DNA of 64,000 nt from Christensenellaceae bacterium (GCA_022846035.1 AP025580.1:248001-312000), one strand, 5' to 3'; positions 46,201-55,325 are shown, counted from the stretch's first letter. Notes: generated by a model from the letters alone, not told the origin. A program made the numbers and translations.

Positions 46201-46230
46201 GCGGGCGGGAAATCGGAATTTAGCACAATA

Positions 46231-46259
46231 AAAAGGCCGGCAATTTTTGCCGGCCTTTT
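46231..46259. terminator. Bidirectional terminator between comF and hpf
   Basis: AAAAGGCCGGCAA and its complement around TTT. Confidence 0.9.
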
Positions 46260-46280
46260 ACATTCTATCCAGTACTGGCG

Positions 46281-46811
46281 TTATTGCGGCTCGATCAGGC
46301 CGTAATTTCCATCTGTCCGCTTGTAGAGTACATTAACCTCGTTGTTGTGCATATTGCGGAAAACAAAGAAGTTGTGCCCCAAAAGGTCCATCTGCATGAT
46401 GGCGTCTTCCACATCCATCGGACGCAGCGCGAATTTCTTTTTGCGCACAATTTGCGGTTCCTCTTCCTCGAATGATTCATCGTAATAATCGTATACGGTT
46501 TCCTCGTCGAAAGCGGATTCATGCAGCCTGCGTTCCAGCTTGGTGCGGTGTTTGCGTATCTGGCGCTCCAGCTTTTTGAGCACGGCGTCGATAGAAGAGT
46601 ACATATCGCCGGTGGCCTCTTCGCCGCGCAGTACAACGCCGTCGCACACGATCGTGACTTCCGCGATATGGCGGGATTTTTCGATCGACAGCGTAACCTG
46701 CATTTCGGTGTCCGGTTTGAAGTAGCGTTCCAGCTTACCTGCTTTTTTATTTACGATGTCGCGTAAATAATTGGAAATGCTGATGTTTTTGCCGGAAATA
46801 TTGATTTTCAT
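46281..46811 (-). CDS. hpf: Ribosome hibernation promoting factor, long form (HPF/RaiA)
   Basis: Binds the decoding centre in stationary phase and dimerises 70S ribosomes into 100S particles. The 176-aa protein has the N-terminal S30AE domain (1-100; KINISGKNISISNYLRD, then EEATGDMYSSIDAVLKKLERQ) and the C-terminal dimerisation domain (about 115-176; IVRKKKFALRPMDVEDAIMQMDLLGHNFFVFRN in outline), so it is the long form typical of Firmicutes. ATG 46811 has AAGGGG upstream. The leader upstream carries a large structured RNA candidate. Confidence 0.95.
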   Translation of the reverse strand: MKINISGKNISISNYLRDIVNKKAGKLERYFKPDTEMQVTLSIEKSRHIAEVTIVCDGVVLRGEEATGDMYSSIDAVLKKLERQIRKHRTKLERRLHESAFDEETVYDYYDESFEEEEPQIVRKKKFALRPMDVEDAIMQMDLLGHNFFVFRNMHNNEVNVLYKRTDGNYGLIEPQ

Positions 46812-46887
46812 GTAGTTCGCCCCTTCCGTTTGATATTATCTAAGATATTCTGCATTGCAGTCCCCGTTTCCTTTAAAAACGGAAAAT

Positions 46888-47112
46888 CCACGGCAAAAGA
46901 TTCGCCCGACCTGGTCTTTTCCCCCACATTCGCCGTCCGGAAGCCCCGCAGCCTTTTGGGCCACTCTTACTCCTCTCGCTTTTTTTTAAGCGGACGGTCT
47001 TACGTCTAGCCGCACTATGCTCGCACGAAAAACGTGCTTACGTGGACCGCTTCGCCTGCGACTGGCATCGGCTTGCAACCACGGACGCGAATCTTTTGCC
47101 GTAGATTTTGAT
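46888..47112 (-). ncRNA. Candidate raiA-motif structured RNA upstream of hpf (raiA)
   Basis: On the minus strand an 18-bp long-range stem closes a region of about 215 nt: the 5' arm (47087-47104) pairs with the 3' arm (46888-46905), with 15 perfect consecutive pairs (CGGCAAAAGATTCGC with its complement). Inside are further hairpins, for example GCACG-TTTTT-CGTGC at about 47021-47035, in GC-rich, non-coding sequence. A good promoter begins transcription only a few bases before the stem. The position directly upstream of the raiA/hpf gene, the size and the closing stem fit the published raiA RNA motif of Firmicutes and Actinobacteria. I could not compare it with the covariance model. Confidence 0.75.
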
Positions 47113-47118
47113 ACGCTT

Positions 47119-47147
47119 ATTATAAAGAAAAGCGGCGCAATGTACAA
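47119..47147 (-). promoter_or_regulatory. Promoter of candidate raiA RNA
   Basis: Reading leftward: TTGTAC (47142-47147), 17-base spacer, TATAAT (47119-47124). The predicted start, about 47110-47112, sits right before the closing stem. Confidence 0.75.
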
Positions 47148-47186
47148 TGTATTTATAAACTTTTTGTAGATTTTAAAGCGATTCGA

Positions 47187-47215
47187 TTTACTTAATATAG
47201 CAACTTTGATAAAAT
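47187..47215 (+). promoter_or_regulatory. Promoter of secA
   Basis: TTTACT (47187-47192), 17-base spacer, TAAAAT (47210-47215). Confidence 0.5.
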
Positions 47216-47272
47216 GTAAGGAATTGGGGCTAAAACAATTATTGTGTATAAAGAGAGAAGGTTACAATATTT

Positions 47273-49996
47273 ATGGGATTGTTTTCAAATTCGGCGCTGC
47301 GTCCCGTCAAAAAGCTCGCAGACAAGGTAGAGGCGCTTTCGCCGGTTTATGAGGGGATGAGCGACGAAGAACTCGTTTCCATGACGGAGGAATTTAAAAA
47401 ACGTCATCAAAACGGCGAATCTCTGGACGCTTTGCTGCCGGATGTTTTCGCGCAGGTGCGCGAGGCAAGCTGGCGTGTTCTCGGCATGAAGCATTTCTAC
47501 GCCCAGGTACTGGGCGGCATCGTTCTTCACCAGGGAAATATCGCAGAGATGAAGACTGGTGAGGGCAAAACGCTGGTGGCGACGCTGCCGGCGGTTTTAA
47601 ACGCGATTTCCGGCAAAGGCGTGCATATTGTCACGGTCAATGAATACCTGGCAAAGCGTGACAGCGAGTGGATGGGCAAGGTGTTCCGTTACCTTGGTTA
47701 CACGGTTGGCCTTGTATCGCGCGAGATGGATAAGGCGCAGAAGCAAAGAGCATACGCCTGCGATATTACCTATTCCACCAACAATGAGCTTGGATTCGAT
47801 TATTTAAGAGACAATATGGTCATCCGCAAGAGCGATCTTGTGCAAAGGGAGCTTAATTTTGCTATCGTCGACGAAGTGGACAGTATCCTGGTCGACGAGG
47901 CGCGTACGCCGCTTATCATCTCCGGACAGGGAGACAAGGGAACGGACCTTTACCAACAGGCGGACAGGTTTGTGCGCAAATTAAAGGAAGAGGACGACTA
48001 CGAAGTCGACGAAAAAATGAAAGCCATCAACTTAACGGAAGAGGGCGTCAAAAAAGCGGAGCAGTTCTTTAAGCTGGATAACTTAACGGATATAGAGAAC
48101 ACAGAGATCGTGCACCATATCAACCAGGCCTTAAAAGCGCACCGTTTATTTATCCGCGACAGGGAATACGTGGTGACGGAGGAAAAAGAAGTCGTCATCG
48201 TTGACGAGTTCACCGGCCGGCTGATGATCGGCCGCCGTTATTCCGACGGACTGCACCAGGCGATCGAGGCAAAAGAGGGCGTTAAGGTGGAACGCGAGTC
48301 AAAGACGCTTGCAACCATCACTTTCCAAAATTTCTTCCGTATGTATAACAAGCTTTCGGGGATGACGGGTACGGCAAAAACAGAGGAAGACGAATTCCAG
48401 AGTATTTATAATCTGCAGGTCGTGGAAATTCCCACGCACCGGCCGATGATCCGTAAGGATTTAAACGACGCGATTTATGGTACCAAAAAGGGAAAATTCA
48501 ACGCGGTGGCGGACGAGATCGCTCTGCTGCACGAGACGGGGCGGCCGATCCTTGTGGGAACGGTTTCCGTAGCGGACAACGAATACCTTTCGTCGCTGCT
48601 GGTGCGGCGGGGTATCCAGCACGAGTTATTAAACGCAAAGAACCATTTGCGCGAGGCGCAGATCGTCGCGCAGGCAGGCAAGAAAAACGCGGTCACTATC
48701 GCTACCAACATGGCGGGCCGTGGTACGGATATTATCCTTGGCGGTAACGCCGACTATCTTGCGCGCAACGAGATGCGCGCGGACGGTATGGATGACGAAA
48801 TGATTGAAAACGCGGTCAGCCATGCGGTGACGGAGGATCCGGAAATACTTGCGGCGCGTAAGAAATATGCGGAGCTGCTTGCAAAACATAAAAAGATCAC
48901 GGATGCAGAACATGAGGAAGTCGTCGCTTTGGGCGGGCTTGCGATCATCGGTACCGAGCGGCATGAATCCCGCCGTATCGATAACCAGCTCAGAGGCCGT
49001 AGCGGACGTCAGGGCGACCCGGGATCGTCCAAATTCTTTATCGCGCTGGAAGACGATTTGATGCGTCTTTTCGGCGGTGACCGTATCAAGGCGATGATGG
49101 AGCGCCTTTCCGGCGATGACGACGATATGCCGCTGGAGTTTGGCATGCTCACAAAACAGATCGAGACGGCGCAAAAGCGTATTGAAAGCAACAATTTCAA
49201 TCTAAGAAAACACGTCCTCGACTACGACGACGTTATGAACAAGCAACGCGAAGTGATTTACGGACAGCGCAAGCAGGTGCTGATGGGCGACGATATTACG
49301 GGCAATATCACCGGCATGGTGGAAACGCTTGTGGATGGCGCGCTCGGCGTTTACTGCCCCAAGGGGAAATATCCGGAGGAATGGGACTGGGACGACCTGT
49401 ATGCATACTTTGAACGTGTATTCGCGCTGAAAGTAAGGCGTTACGACGACGATGAGAAAGAAGCGGCGGAGCTTCCCGCGTTGCGCGATGAACTTTTGAG
49501 CGCGGTTAGGGCAGCATATACCAAGAAAGAAGAAGAAATGGACGGCGCAGGCTTCAATATGCGCGACGTCGAGCGTATGGTATTGCTGCGGGTGGTGGAT
49601 TCCAAGTGGATGGACCATATCGACGCGATGGACCAGTTCCGTCGGGGAATCGGCCTGCGCGCTTTAGGGCAGCGCGATCCGATCAATGAATACCGCATTG
49701 AAGGCTTTGACATGTTCGACGCGATGGTGGATGCGATCCGCGAGGAGACCGTCTACATGCTGTACCATATCAAGGTAGAGAGCAAGGTCGAGCAAAAAGA
49801 AGTTGCGGGTGCGCGGGCGAACGTGGACGAGGACGGCAACCCGCTTTCGCAGAGCCGGCAAAGGAATATCCAGGCGGGCACGAACGCGCCGCAGGCGCAA
49901 ATGCCCGTACGCGTGGAAAAGAAAGTTGGCAGGAACGAACCGTGCCCTTGCGGGAGCGGCAAGAAATATAAAAACTGCTGCGGGAAAGACGCCTGA
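47273..49996 (+). CDS. secA: Preprotein translocase ATPase SecA
   Basis: Motor that pushes unfolded preproteins through SecYEG. At 907 aa it is of full length. It has the N-terminal motor domain with [15 protein letters not shown] (about 84), [14 protein letters not shown] (about 205), the preprotein cross-linking domain, the second motor domain with [14 protein letters not shown] and [18 protein letters not shown], the helical scaffold, a linker, and the zinc-binding SEC-C tail [21 protein letters not shown] start. In many Firmicutes prfB follows directly; here four kb of other genes intervene and prfB is inverted. Confidence 0.98.
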   Translation: MGLFSNSALRPVKKLADKVEALSPVYEGMSDEELVSMTEEFKKRHQNGESLDALLPDVFAQVREASWRVLGMKHFYAQVLGGIVLHQGNIAEMKTGEGKTLVATLPAVLNAISGKGVHIVTVNEYLAKRDSEWMGKVFRYLGYTVGLVSREMDKAQKQRAYACDITYSTNNELGFDYLRDNMVIRKSDLVQRELNFAIVDEVDSILVDEARTPLIISGQGDKGTDLYQQADRFVRKLKEEDDYEVDEKMKAINLTEEGVKKAEQFFKLDNLTDIENTEIVHHINQALKAHRLFIRDREYVVTEEKEVVIVDEFTGRLMIGRRYSDGLHQAIEAKEGVKVERESKTLATITFQNFFRMYNKLSGMTGTAKTEEDEFQSIYNLQVVEIPTHRPMIRKDLNDAIYGTKKGKFNAVADEIALLHETGRPILVGTVSVADNEYLSSLLVRRGIQHELLNAKNHLREAQIVAQAGKKNAVTIATNMAGRGTDIILGGNADYLARNEMRADGMDDEMIENAVSHAVTEDPEILAARKKYAELLAKHKKITDAEHEEVVALGGLAIIGTERHESRRIDNQLRGRSGRQGDPGSSKFFIALEDDLMRLFGGDRIKAMMERLSGDDDDMPLEFGMLTKQIETAQKRIESNNFNLRKHVLDYDDVMNKQREVIYGQRKQVLMGDDITGNITGMVETLVDGALGVYCPKGKYPEEWDWDDLYAYFERVFALKVRRYDDDEKEAAELPALRDELLSAVRAAYTKKEEEMDGAGFNMRDVERMVLLRVVDSKWMDHIDAMDQFRRGIGLRALGQRDPINEYRIEGFDMFDAMVDAIREETVYMLYHIKVESKVEQKEVAGARANVDEDGNPLSQSRQRNIQAGTNAPQAQMPVRVEKKVGRNEPCPCGSGKKYKNCCGKDA

Positions 49997-50150
49997 ATAT
50001 GAAAATCGTATAAGGTTTTCCCGATCTGTATAAAGATGGTGTTAAAAACGCAAAGAGGTTATTGGAAAAGTGTTTAGACGGTTTTATAATGGCCTTACAC
50101 GATCCGCTTAGGCCTGCGGCGTGATACCGAACAAACGGGAGGAAAAAGAT

Positions 50151-50369
50151 ATGATTGCGGCAAGAAGGCAGGAAGTGATGAAAACGCTTTCGCCTGAAAT
50201 ATTTTCGGAAGCGAAACGGGTGCTTGGACAAAACCGGATACTCTGCGACTACAGTGTGGTCTATCACGACCCTACGCGCAAGGGCAGGGAAGTAAGGCAC
50301 CTTTATGTACGGGACAACGATTATTCGAAGGCGCGTCGTCTTCTGTGCAGTCTGGGCTATATCCGGTGA
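50151..50369 (+). CDS. Small conserved-looking protein, paralogue of the gene at 50499
   Basis: 72-aa soluble protein of unknown function. It begins MIAARRQEVMKTLSPEIFSEAKRVL (outline), followed by a strand-like segment (ILCDYSVVYHD), a basic turn, then HLYVRDNDYSKARRLL. By eye it shares RxEV, FSxxK and the YV-DY-KA core with the protein encoded 130 bp downstream, so the two are related. ATG 50151 is chosen because GGGAGG precedes it. It has its own terminator. The strand-helix plan resembles small signal-transducing or ferredoxin-like folds, without any firm match. Confidence 0.7.
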   Translation: MIAARRQEVMKTLSPEIFSEAKRVLGQNRILCDYSVVYHDPTRKGREVRHLYVRDNDYSKARRLLCSLGYIR

Positions 50370-50379
50370 CAAAATGAGA

Positions 50380-50408
50380 AAAAAGGAACGTTTAAAACGT
50401 TCCTTTTT
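50380..50408 (+). terminator. Terminator of first small gene
   Basis: AAAAAGGAACGTTT and its complement almost abut, ending in Ts. Confidence 0.8.
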
Positions 50409-50498
50409 ATTATAAATAGCGCTTGCTTATGACATAGGTTTATGATATGGTGAGCGTAGGAGAAATATGTTTTGTGGTACAAGGAGGAAACGGTTAAA

Positions 50499-50765
50499 AT
50501 GATGCCGTGGAACCGAAAAGAGGTCTGGATGGGGAGCGACGAACAGTTTTTTTCGAAGCTGAAAAACGCGCTTTCTGGAAGCCAGATCAAGTACCAGGCG
50601 GACATGAAGAACGCATGGTCAGGCGGCAGGGGTCTGGACGCTGGTATCAGCCAGGGAATTGCGGCGCGTTATGGAGAGCCCGCGCAGGTAAACACATATT
50701 ACGTTTACGTACATAAATATGATTATGAAAAAGCAATGCATACTTTAAGAAAAGTGGAAAAATGA
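50499..50765 (+). CDS. Small protein, paralogue of the gene at 50151
   Basis: 88-aa soluble protein of unknown function. It shares the plan of the previous gene: NRKEVWMGSDEQFFSKLKNAL, an extended middle rich in Gly and Ala (about 20 residues longer), then YYVYVHKYDYEKAMHTLRKV. ATG 50499 follows AAGGAGG. It is flanked by terminators on both sides, so the two small genes are separate transcription units. The shared C-terminal core suggests a common ligand or partner. Confidence 0.7.
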   Translation: MMPWNRKEVWMGSDEQFFSKLKNALSGSQIKYQADMKNAWSGGRGLDAGISQGIAARYGEPAQVNTYYVYVHKYDYEKAMHTLRKVEK

Positions 50766-50794
50766 AAGAATGCCGAAAAGGCATTCTTTTTTTT
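50765..50794 (+). terminator. Terminator of second small gene
   Basis: AAAGAATGCC and GGCATTCTTT arms around GAAAA, then a T-run. It overlaps the stop codon. Confidence 0.88.
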
Positions 50795-50803
50795 AAAAAG
50801 TAC

Positions 50804-50834
50804 TTGACCTTGCCCCAGGGGCAAAGGATATGAT
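50804..50834 (+). promoter_or_regulatory. MerR-type promoter with 19-bp spacer and central dyad
   Basis: TTGACC (50804-50809), 19-base spacer, TATGAT (50829-50834). The spacer carries the perfect dyad TTGCCCC A GGGGCAA (50810-50824). An overlong spacer with a centred dyad is the hallmark of promoters untwisted by MerR-family activators, so the regulator just downstream is very probably autoregulated. Confidence 0.88.
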
Positions 50835-50868
50835 GGTTTTAAGGATCGATCCCAAAAGGAGAAAGCTG

Positions 50869-51660
50869 ATGTTTACGATAGGAGAATTTTCAACGCTGTG
50901 CCTGGTTACGACCAAGACCCTGCGGCATTACGACAGGATTGGGCTTTTGACGCCCGCCTATACGAGCGGCGAAACAGGATACCGTTATTATGAAGCGTCG
51001 CAGTTCCGCGATATGTTCTTTATCCTGAAATGTAAGGAGTACGGATTTACGCTGGATGAGACAGCAGAGCTTCTGCACGCGGATTACAACATGGTGGCGG
51101 CGCGTTTTGCAGTAAAGTACGAGCAGCAGAAAAAGGGTATCGCACATCAGCGGAACATTCTTGCAAAGATGCGGGAAGACATGGATTTACTGAAGAAAGG
51201 AATCGATATTATGAATAAGGGAACACAGGAAGTAAAACTGATAGAGACAAAGCCGTTTGAGCTCGTGAGCGCGCGTGATGTGATCGCCATTAAGGATTTT
51301 GACAAGCTGTTCGATAAGGCGATGAAAAAATTGCGGGACAACGGACTTAACTGCCAGGGCGGCGTTATCGCGATGTATCATGGAAATGAGTTCGATCCGG
51401 AGCATACGGACGCAGAAGTGGGCGCGATTATTGCGCAGAAAAGCGGCATATCGAGGACCATACCTGGCGGGCTGTGCGCGATGGCGGTACATTTGGGGGC
51501 TTATGCGGGCCTTGGTGAAACGTATGGCGCGATTGTCAAATGGATTGAGGATAACGGTTACCGCGTCGTCGGCGAGCCATATGAAAAATATCTTAATAAT
51601 CCGCACGAGGTACCGGAGGAGGACCTTGTGACGGAAATCTATTTTCCGGTCGCTAAATAA
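50869..51660 (+). CDS. MerR family regulator with GyrI-like effector-binding domain
   Basis: One-component activator of 263 aa. The N-terminal MerR helix-turn-helix (1-70) reads FTIGEFSTLCLVTTKTLRHYDRIGLL; a coiled coil spans about 75-115; and the C-terminal domain (about 120-263) has the GyrI-like/AraC effector-binding pattern ending CAMAVHLGAYAGL and YEKYLNNPHEVPEEDLVTEIYFPV. This is the BmrR-like class that senses small hydrophobic compounds. ATG 50869 has AAAGGAG; an upstream ATG at 50830 lies inside the promoter. No dedicated transporter is adjacent, although the leftward YhiM-like and FUSC-like genes are close. Confidence 0.93.
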   Translation: MFTIGEFSTLCLVTTKTLRHYDRIGLLTPAYTSGETGYRYYEASQFRDMFFILKCKEYGFTLDETAELLHADYNMVAARFAVKYEQQKKGIAHQRNILAKMREDMDLLKKGIDIMNKGTQEVKLIETKPFELVSARDVIAIKDFDKLFDKAMKKLRDNGLNCQGGVIAMYHGNEFDPEHTDAEVGAIIAQKSGISRTIPGGLCAMAVHLGAYAGLGETYGAIVKWIEDNGYRVVGEPYEKYLNNPHEVPEEDLVTEIYFPVAK

Positions 51661-51668
51661 AGGGCAAT

Positions 51669-51700
51669 AAAAAACAGGAGAGATTCTCTCCTGTTTTTTT
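51669..51700. terminator. Terminator after MerR gene
   Basis: AAAACAGGAGAGA and its complement, with T-run on the right and A-run on the left, so it can work in both directions. Confidence 0.88.
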
Positions 51701-51721
51701 GCTTTAACATTTATCATGAGG

Positions 51722-52768
51722 TCAGGATGATTTGGACGTGCCCGATTCGAGGATCGAAACAATGGCAAAAAGGGTAAAGCATACCGCGCCCAGACCGACT
51801 ATGATGTGAGCTGGCACAAAGAAGCTGGGGTTTTCGTAAGAGGCCTCAAAGAGGAACGCCGCCAAAAAGAGGCAGGACAGCGCCGTTATCACGGGGATCA
51901 TGGGAATACGCTTTGCAAGCGGAGCGCTGCGCCGCCATACAGACGCGAGAAGAAGGACTTTGCTGGAAATACTGTAACAGATCATGCCGAGGCCGATGAG
52001 TACGAAACCGGGAGCGACCATCGCCGCGCTGTACGGGATCATGAGCAGGATTCCCCACACAAGGCATACTGTGCCGAGTACAGCGACAAAAATGCTCCAT
52101 TTCCAGCGTTCCTGCTGGCTAAAGGTATTCTGTATCTGCCGCAGGATCGTAGCCACGAGGGCAATCAGGCAGGCGCATATCAGGCCCAGCCCGATCATGA
52201 CATGTCCGGCGACGAGAAAAGGCGTGCTGCCGCCCGCGAGCAGCACAACGCCACGAATAAGGGCAATCGCGGTGCAAATGACGGGAATGCTGAAATAGAC
52301 GGCGTAGGTTCCTTTGGAATAGCTATCCCCGACAGGCTGGCCGTAGGTAAGGTTGGAAGAATTCTCAGTGATTTTGGAGAACTTACCCGACGAAATCGCC
52401 ACCGTGGCTACGCAGCACGCGATAAGGCCCACGCCGGAGACGACGTTTCCAGACACAATATCAACCGATGTATTACCCGAATAAGCGAGCGTTATGCCGC
52501 AGATAAATGTAACGATACCGGCAGCGTATCCGAGGATCGGATAGAATATTCTGTCGGCCTTGTTAAAGCGTTTGATGATCTGGCGAATGATGGTTGCTGC
52601 TGTCGAAAACAGGGCGATACAGATTGCGGTAAGCGAGATAAGCACGTTGCCGGCGATCAGATAGCCGTCGCCTATGCCCATTCCCCTTACGTAAAATCCG
52701 AATCCGAGGCAGATTGCGCCCATCAGAAGCGGAATGGCGCGAAAAAGTACGCTGATTTTTAAATTCAT
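51722..52768 (-). CDS. yhiM: YhiM-like inner membrane protein (DUF2776)
   Basis: 348-aa membrane protein with about ten hydrophobic segments. Length and several stretches match E. coli YhiM as I remember it, notably LIGLGMICYSISSKVLLLA, RRSAPLAKRIPMIPV and GLGAVCFTLFAIVSILE. YhiM has been linked to acid resistance in enterobacteria; the mechanism is unknown. An internal triplication is visible: GHVMIGLG, GFVLIGLG and AHIIVGLG each open a similar unit. ATG 52768 has AGGAGG. Its presence in a Gram-positive anaerobe is uncommon and may reflect transfer. Confidence 0.75.
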   Translation of the reverse strand: MNLKISVLFRAIPLLMGAICLGFGFYVRGMGIGDGYLIAGNVLISLTAICIALFSTAATIIRQIIKRFNKADRIFYPILGYAAGIVTFICGITLAYSGNTSVDIVSGNVVSGVGLIACCVATVAISSGKFSKITENSSNLTYGQPVGDSYSKGTYAVYFSIPVICTAIALIRGVVLLAGGSTPFLVAGHVMIGLGLICACLIALVATILRQIQNTFSQQERWKWSIFVAVLGTVCLVWGILLMIPYSAAMVAPGFVLIGLGMICYSISSKVLLLASVWRRSAPLAKRIPMIPVITALSCLFLAAFLFEASYENPSFFVPAHIIVGLGAVCFTLFAIVSILESGTSKSS

Positions 52769-52883
52769 GATGATTCCTCCTGCTCCGTAAATGTAGTCGC
52801 TTCTTACATACCCCGTACAGGAGGGCGCAACATTAAAAAATTAAAAAATGCACAAAAACGGACCGTGCAGAATGATCCGTATT

Positions 52884-53918
52884 TTAATGTGAGCGTACGG
52901 CGGACCGCTTGCCGTCCGGCGAAGCATGAACCTGCCCATGGCGTTTTGCGATCCCATGGCGGAAGATGCGGCCCAAAAAATACATGCCGAGTACGATAGC
53001 GATACCGATACCCAGCAACAGCAAACGGTTTTCAATAGCGGTTGTGGTGTCGAATAATACGAGGTTGGCGTTAAGGGCGTTGATGGTATTGATGATTTGT
53101 ACATATTTGTATTCCTTGACCCACGTTCCGAGGTAACCAAGGAAGATGATGAATAAAAAGAGATATTCGCGCGGGATCAGGTATTGGCAGAACAAAAGGA
53201 ACAGAAAAACGCCGATCAGCGTTGCGATCAGGCGGTACTTGATGCGTTGGTGCGTTTCTTTTATGTTGATTTGCGTCAACGAAAAGACGACAATACTGAT
53301 CCACATCGGTTTTTTTAGGTGCAGGGCAAAGCTGATGATACCGGCGAGCGTAAGCCCGAGCGCCATGCGCAGGATAAAACTTTTATTGCGGAACGAAAGG
53401 GAGATCTGTTTGCGCAGGCTATGCCGGAAGCCGTCTTTTTGTTTATACCGCCATGTAAAATAGGAGACGGCTGCGACAGCGAGTCCGCCGACGGTGAGAC
53501 ACAGCATGCGCGACGCGACCCCGCCGGCATCCGATACCGGACTGCCCTGCGAAAAAATATAGCACAGCATAAATGTAACGTATGGTTTTAGCTCCTGCGG
53601 TTCGGTGGAGATTAAAAGAATCAGCGTCACCATACCAAAATTGCAGAGGATGCCCAGCCAGACGTTAACAAGGGAGAGCACGGAGGCTATCCCGATCAGG
53701 GGGAACAAGAGAAAAATGGCAAGTGAAAATTGCAGATGGTTGGTTTTGACGTCGATGAGAGGAAAAGTCATCAAGCCGACCACCACCGCTACGGACGGCA
53801 GGGTGTTTTGCGGCCCGAATAAAAAAAGGAACAAATAAATACAGCCCATGCAAAAAGCAAAGGACGCTGTATTTTTGCCGATCAGGCCCCAGATTTTTTT
53901 CTTCTTTTCTGTCAGCAA
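52884..53918 (-). CDS. FUSC-like (aromatic acid exporter type) membrane protein
   Basis: 344-aa membrane protein with two blocks of hydrophobic helices (about 18-155 and 190-315), the layout of FUSC/YccS/ArAE_1-type proteins implicated in export of aromatic acids. The segment KKPMWISIVVFSLTQINIKETHQRIKYRLIATLIG (outline) is the best family mark (W-I-V-T-x-HQR). The start is uncertain: TTG 53918 is in frame but its AAAGG is too close. Lies 115 bp downstream of yhiM's far side as a separate leftward gene. Substrate unknown. Confidence 0.75.
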   Translation of the reverse strand: MLTEKKKKIWGLIGKNTASFAFCMGCIYLFLFLFGPQNTLPSVAVVVGLMTFPLIDVKTNHLQFSLAIFLLFPLIGIASVLSLVNVWLGILCNFGMVTLILLISTEPQELKPYVTFMLCYIFSQGSPVSDAGGVASRMLCLTVGGLAVAAVSYFTWRYKQKDGFRHSLRKQISLSFRNKSFILRMALGLTLAGIISFALHLKKPMWISIVVFSLTQINIKETHQRIKYRLIATLIGVFLFLLFCQYLIPREYLFLFIIFLGYLGTWVKEYKYVQIINTINALNANLVLFDTTTAIENRLLLLGIGIAIVLGMYFLGRIFRHGIAKRHGQVHASPDGKRSAVRSH

Positions 53919-54023
53919 ACCTTTCTCATATCCAATCTGAAAAACAATATTGTCACCATTATAGAAATTTTGCAGACGTGAAACAAGTACGTGTATTTAT
54001 GAACAAATTGTGAACTTTTCAGC

Positions 54024-54051
54024 AAAAAAACAGCGCGTATAAAACGCGCTG
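54024..54051 (-). terminator. Terminator of prfB
   Basis: CAGCGCGT/ACGCGCTG stem (54031-54051) followed on the minus strand by seven Ts. Confidence 0.88.
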
Positions 54052-54066
54052 CGAAAAAACTGTTTA

Positions 54067-55170
54067 TTAGAAGCCTTGTATCAGGCAACCCTTGATGAAA
54101 TCGTCGATCTCACCGTCCATAACGGCGTTGATATTACCGGTCTCCACGCCGGTGCGGTGGTCCTTGACCATTGTATAAGGACAAAATACATAGGAACGGA
54201 TCTGACTCCCCCACTCGATTTTTTTCTGGTCTCCCTTGATTTCTGCAAGGTGCGCCATGCGTTCCTCTTCGCGTTTTTCCGCAAGCTTGGATTTTAACAT
54301 CCGCATCGCGGTCTCGCGGTTTTGAAGCTGGGAACGTTCGTTTTGGCATTGCACGACGATGCCCGTGGGAAAATGCGTAATACGGATCGCCGAGGACGTC
54401 TTGTTGACATGCTGTCCGCCTGCTCCCGAAGAGCGGTAAGTATCCACGCGAATATCGTCGGGATTCACCTCGATGTCGTTATCCGCGTCGTCGATTTCCG
54501 GCGTTACGTCGAGCGAGGCAAACGAGGTATGCCGCCGCGCGTTGGAATCGAAAGGAGAGATACGCACCAGGCGATGCACGCCCTTTTCATTGCGCAAATA
54601 GCCGTAAGCATTGTCGCCGGAGATCAGCATGGTCACGCTTTTGATCCCCGCATCGTCCCCGTCGAGCGAATCCAAGATCCTGACATCGTAGCCGTGGCGT
54701 TCCGCCCAGCGCGTATACATGCGCATAAGCATTTGCGTCCAGTCCTGCGCTTCCGTTCCGCCTGCGCCTGCATGCAGCGAAATGATCGCGTTATTAGCGT
54801 CGTAGGTGCCTGAAAGTAAGGTCTGCAGGTGAAAATCGGTCACATTCTTTTCAAATTCGCTAAGCTCAATATTTAATTCTGTGAGCAGTTCTTCGTCTTG
54901 TTCTTCGTCCACCATCTCCACGAGGACTTTTAAGTCGTCAAGGGCGGAGTGGAGCTTTTCGCATAATGTGATTTTGGCCTTTAACGGCTTTTCCTGACGG
55001 GTGACCTTGTTGGCGTTTTCCACGTCGTTCCAGAAATCGGGAGCTTCCATCTGCGCGGAAAGGGATGCAAGCTCTTCTTTTAAAGCGGGCAGATTGAGGG
55101 AAGCCGTAGCTTCGGCCAGCATCTGCTCCGCCGTTTGTATCCTTTGTTTTTGTTCGTCTGTTACAATCAT
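54067..55170 (-). CDS. prfB: Peptide chain release factor 2
   Basis: Ends translation at UGA and UAA. The 367-aa protein has the SPF stop-codon recognition motif in ISPFDSNARR and the catalytic GGQ in SSGAGGQHVNKT. The reading frame is continuous: there is no in-frame UGA with a shift site near codon 25, so the autoregulatory programmed frameshift of many prfB genes is absent. ATG 55168-55170 with AGAGGT is preferred over a TTG eight codons upstream. Confidence 0.96.
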   Translation of the reverse strand: MIVTDEQKQRIQTAEQMLAEATASLNLPALKEELASLSAQMEAPDFWNDVENANKVTRQEKPLKAKITLCEKLHSALDDLKVLVEMVDEEQDEELLTELNIELSEFEKNVTDFHLQTLLSGTYDANNAIISLHAGAGGTEAQDWTQMLMRMYTRWAERHGYDVRILDSLDGDDAGIKSVTMLISGDNAYGYLRNEKGVHRLVRISPFDSNARRHTSFASLDVTPEIDDADNDIEVNPDDIRVDTYRSSGAGGQHVNKTSSAIRITHFPTGIVVQCQNERSQLQNRETAMRMLKSKLAEKREEERMAHLAEIKGDQKKIEWGSQIRSYVFCPYTMVKDHRTGVETGNINAVMDGEIDDFIKGCLIQGF

Positions 55171-55325
55171 ATTCGACCTCTTGTTTTCTATCAAAAAATA
55201 TCATTTTAAATATAGCATAAAAACGCTCCAAAAGATAGATGGAATTGCAAAAGACAGCCTGATATGGCTATGGCCCGCCATGTGCCCTGTATGCTATACT
55301 AAAGAAAAAATAAAGGAGAAAAAGT

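Noticed and set aside
54067-55170. Programmed frameshift in prfB
   Set aside because: The reading frame is continuous from the start codon to the end, with no internal UGA at the usual place.
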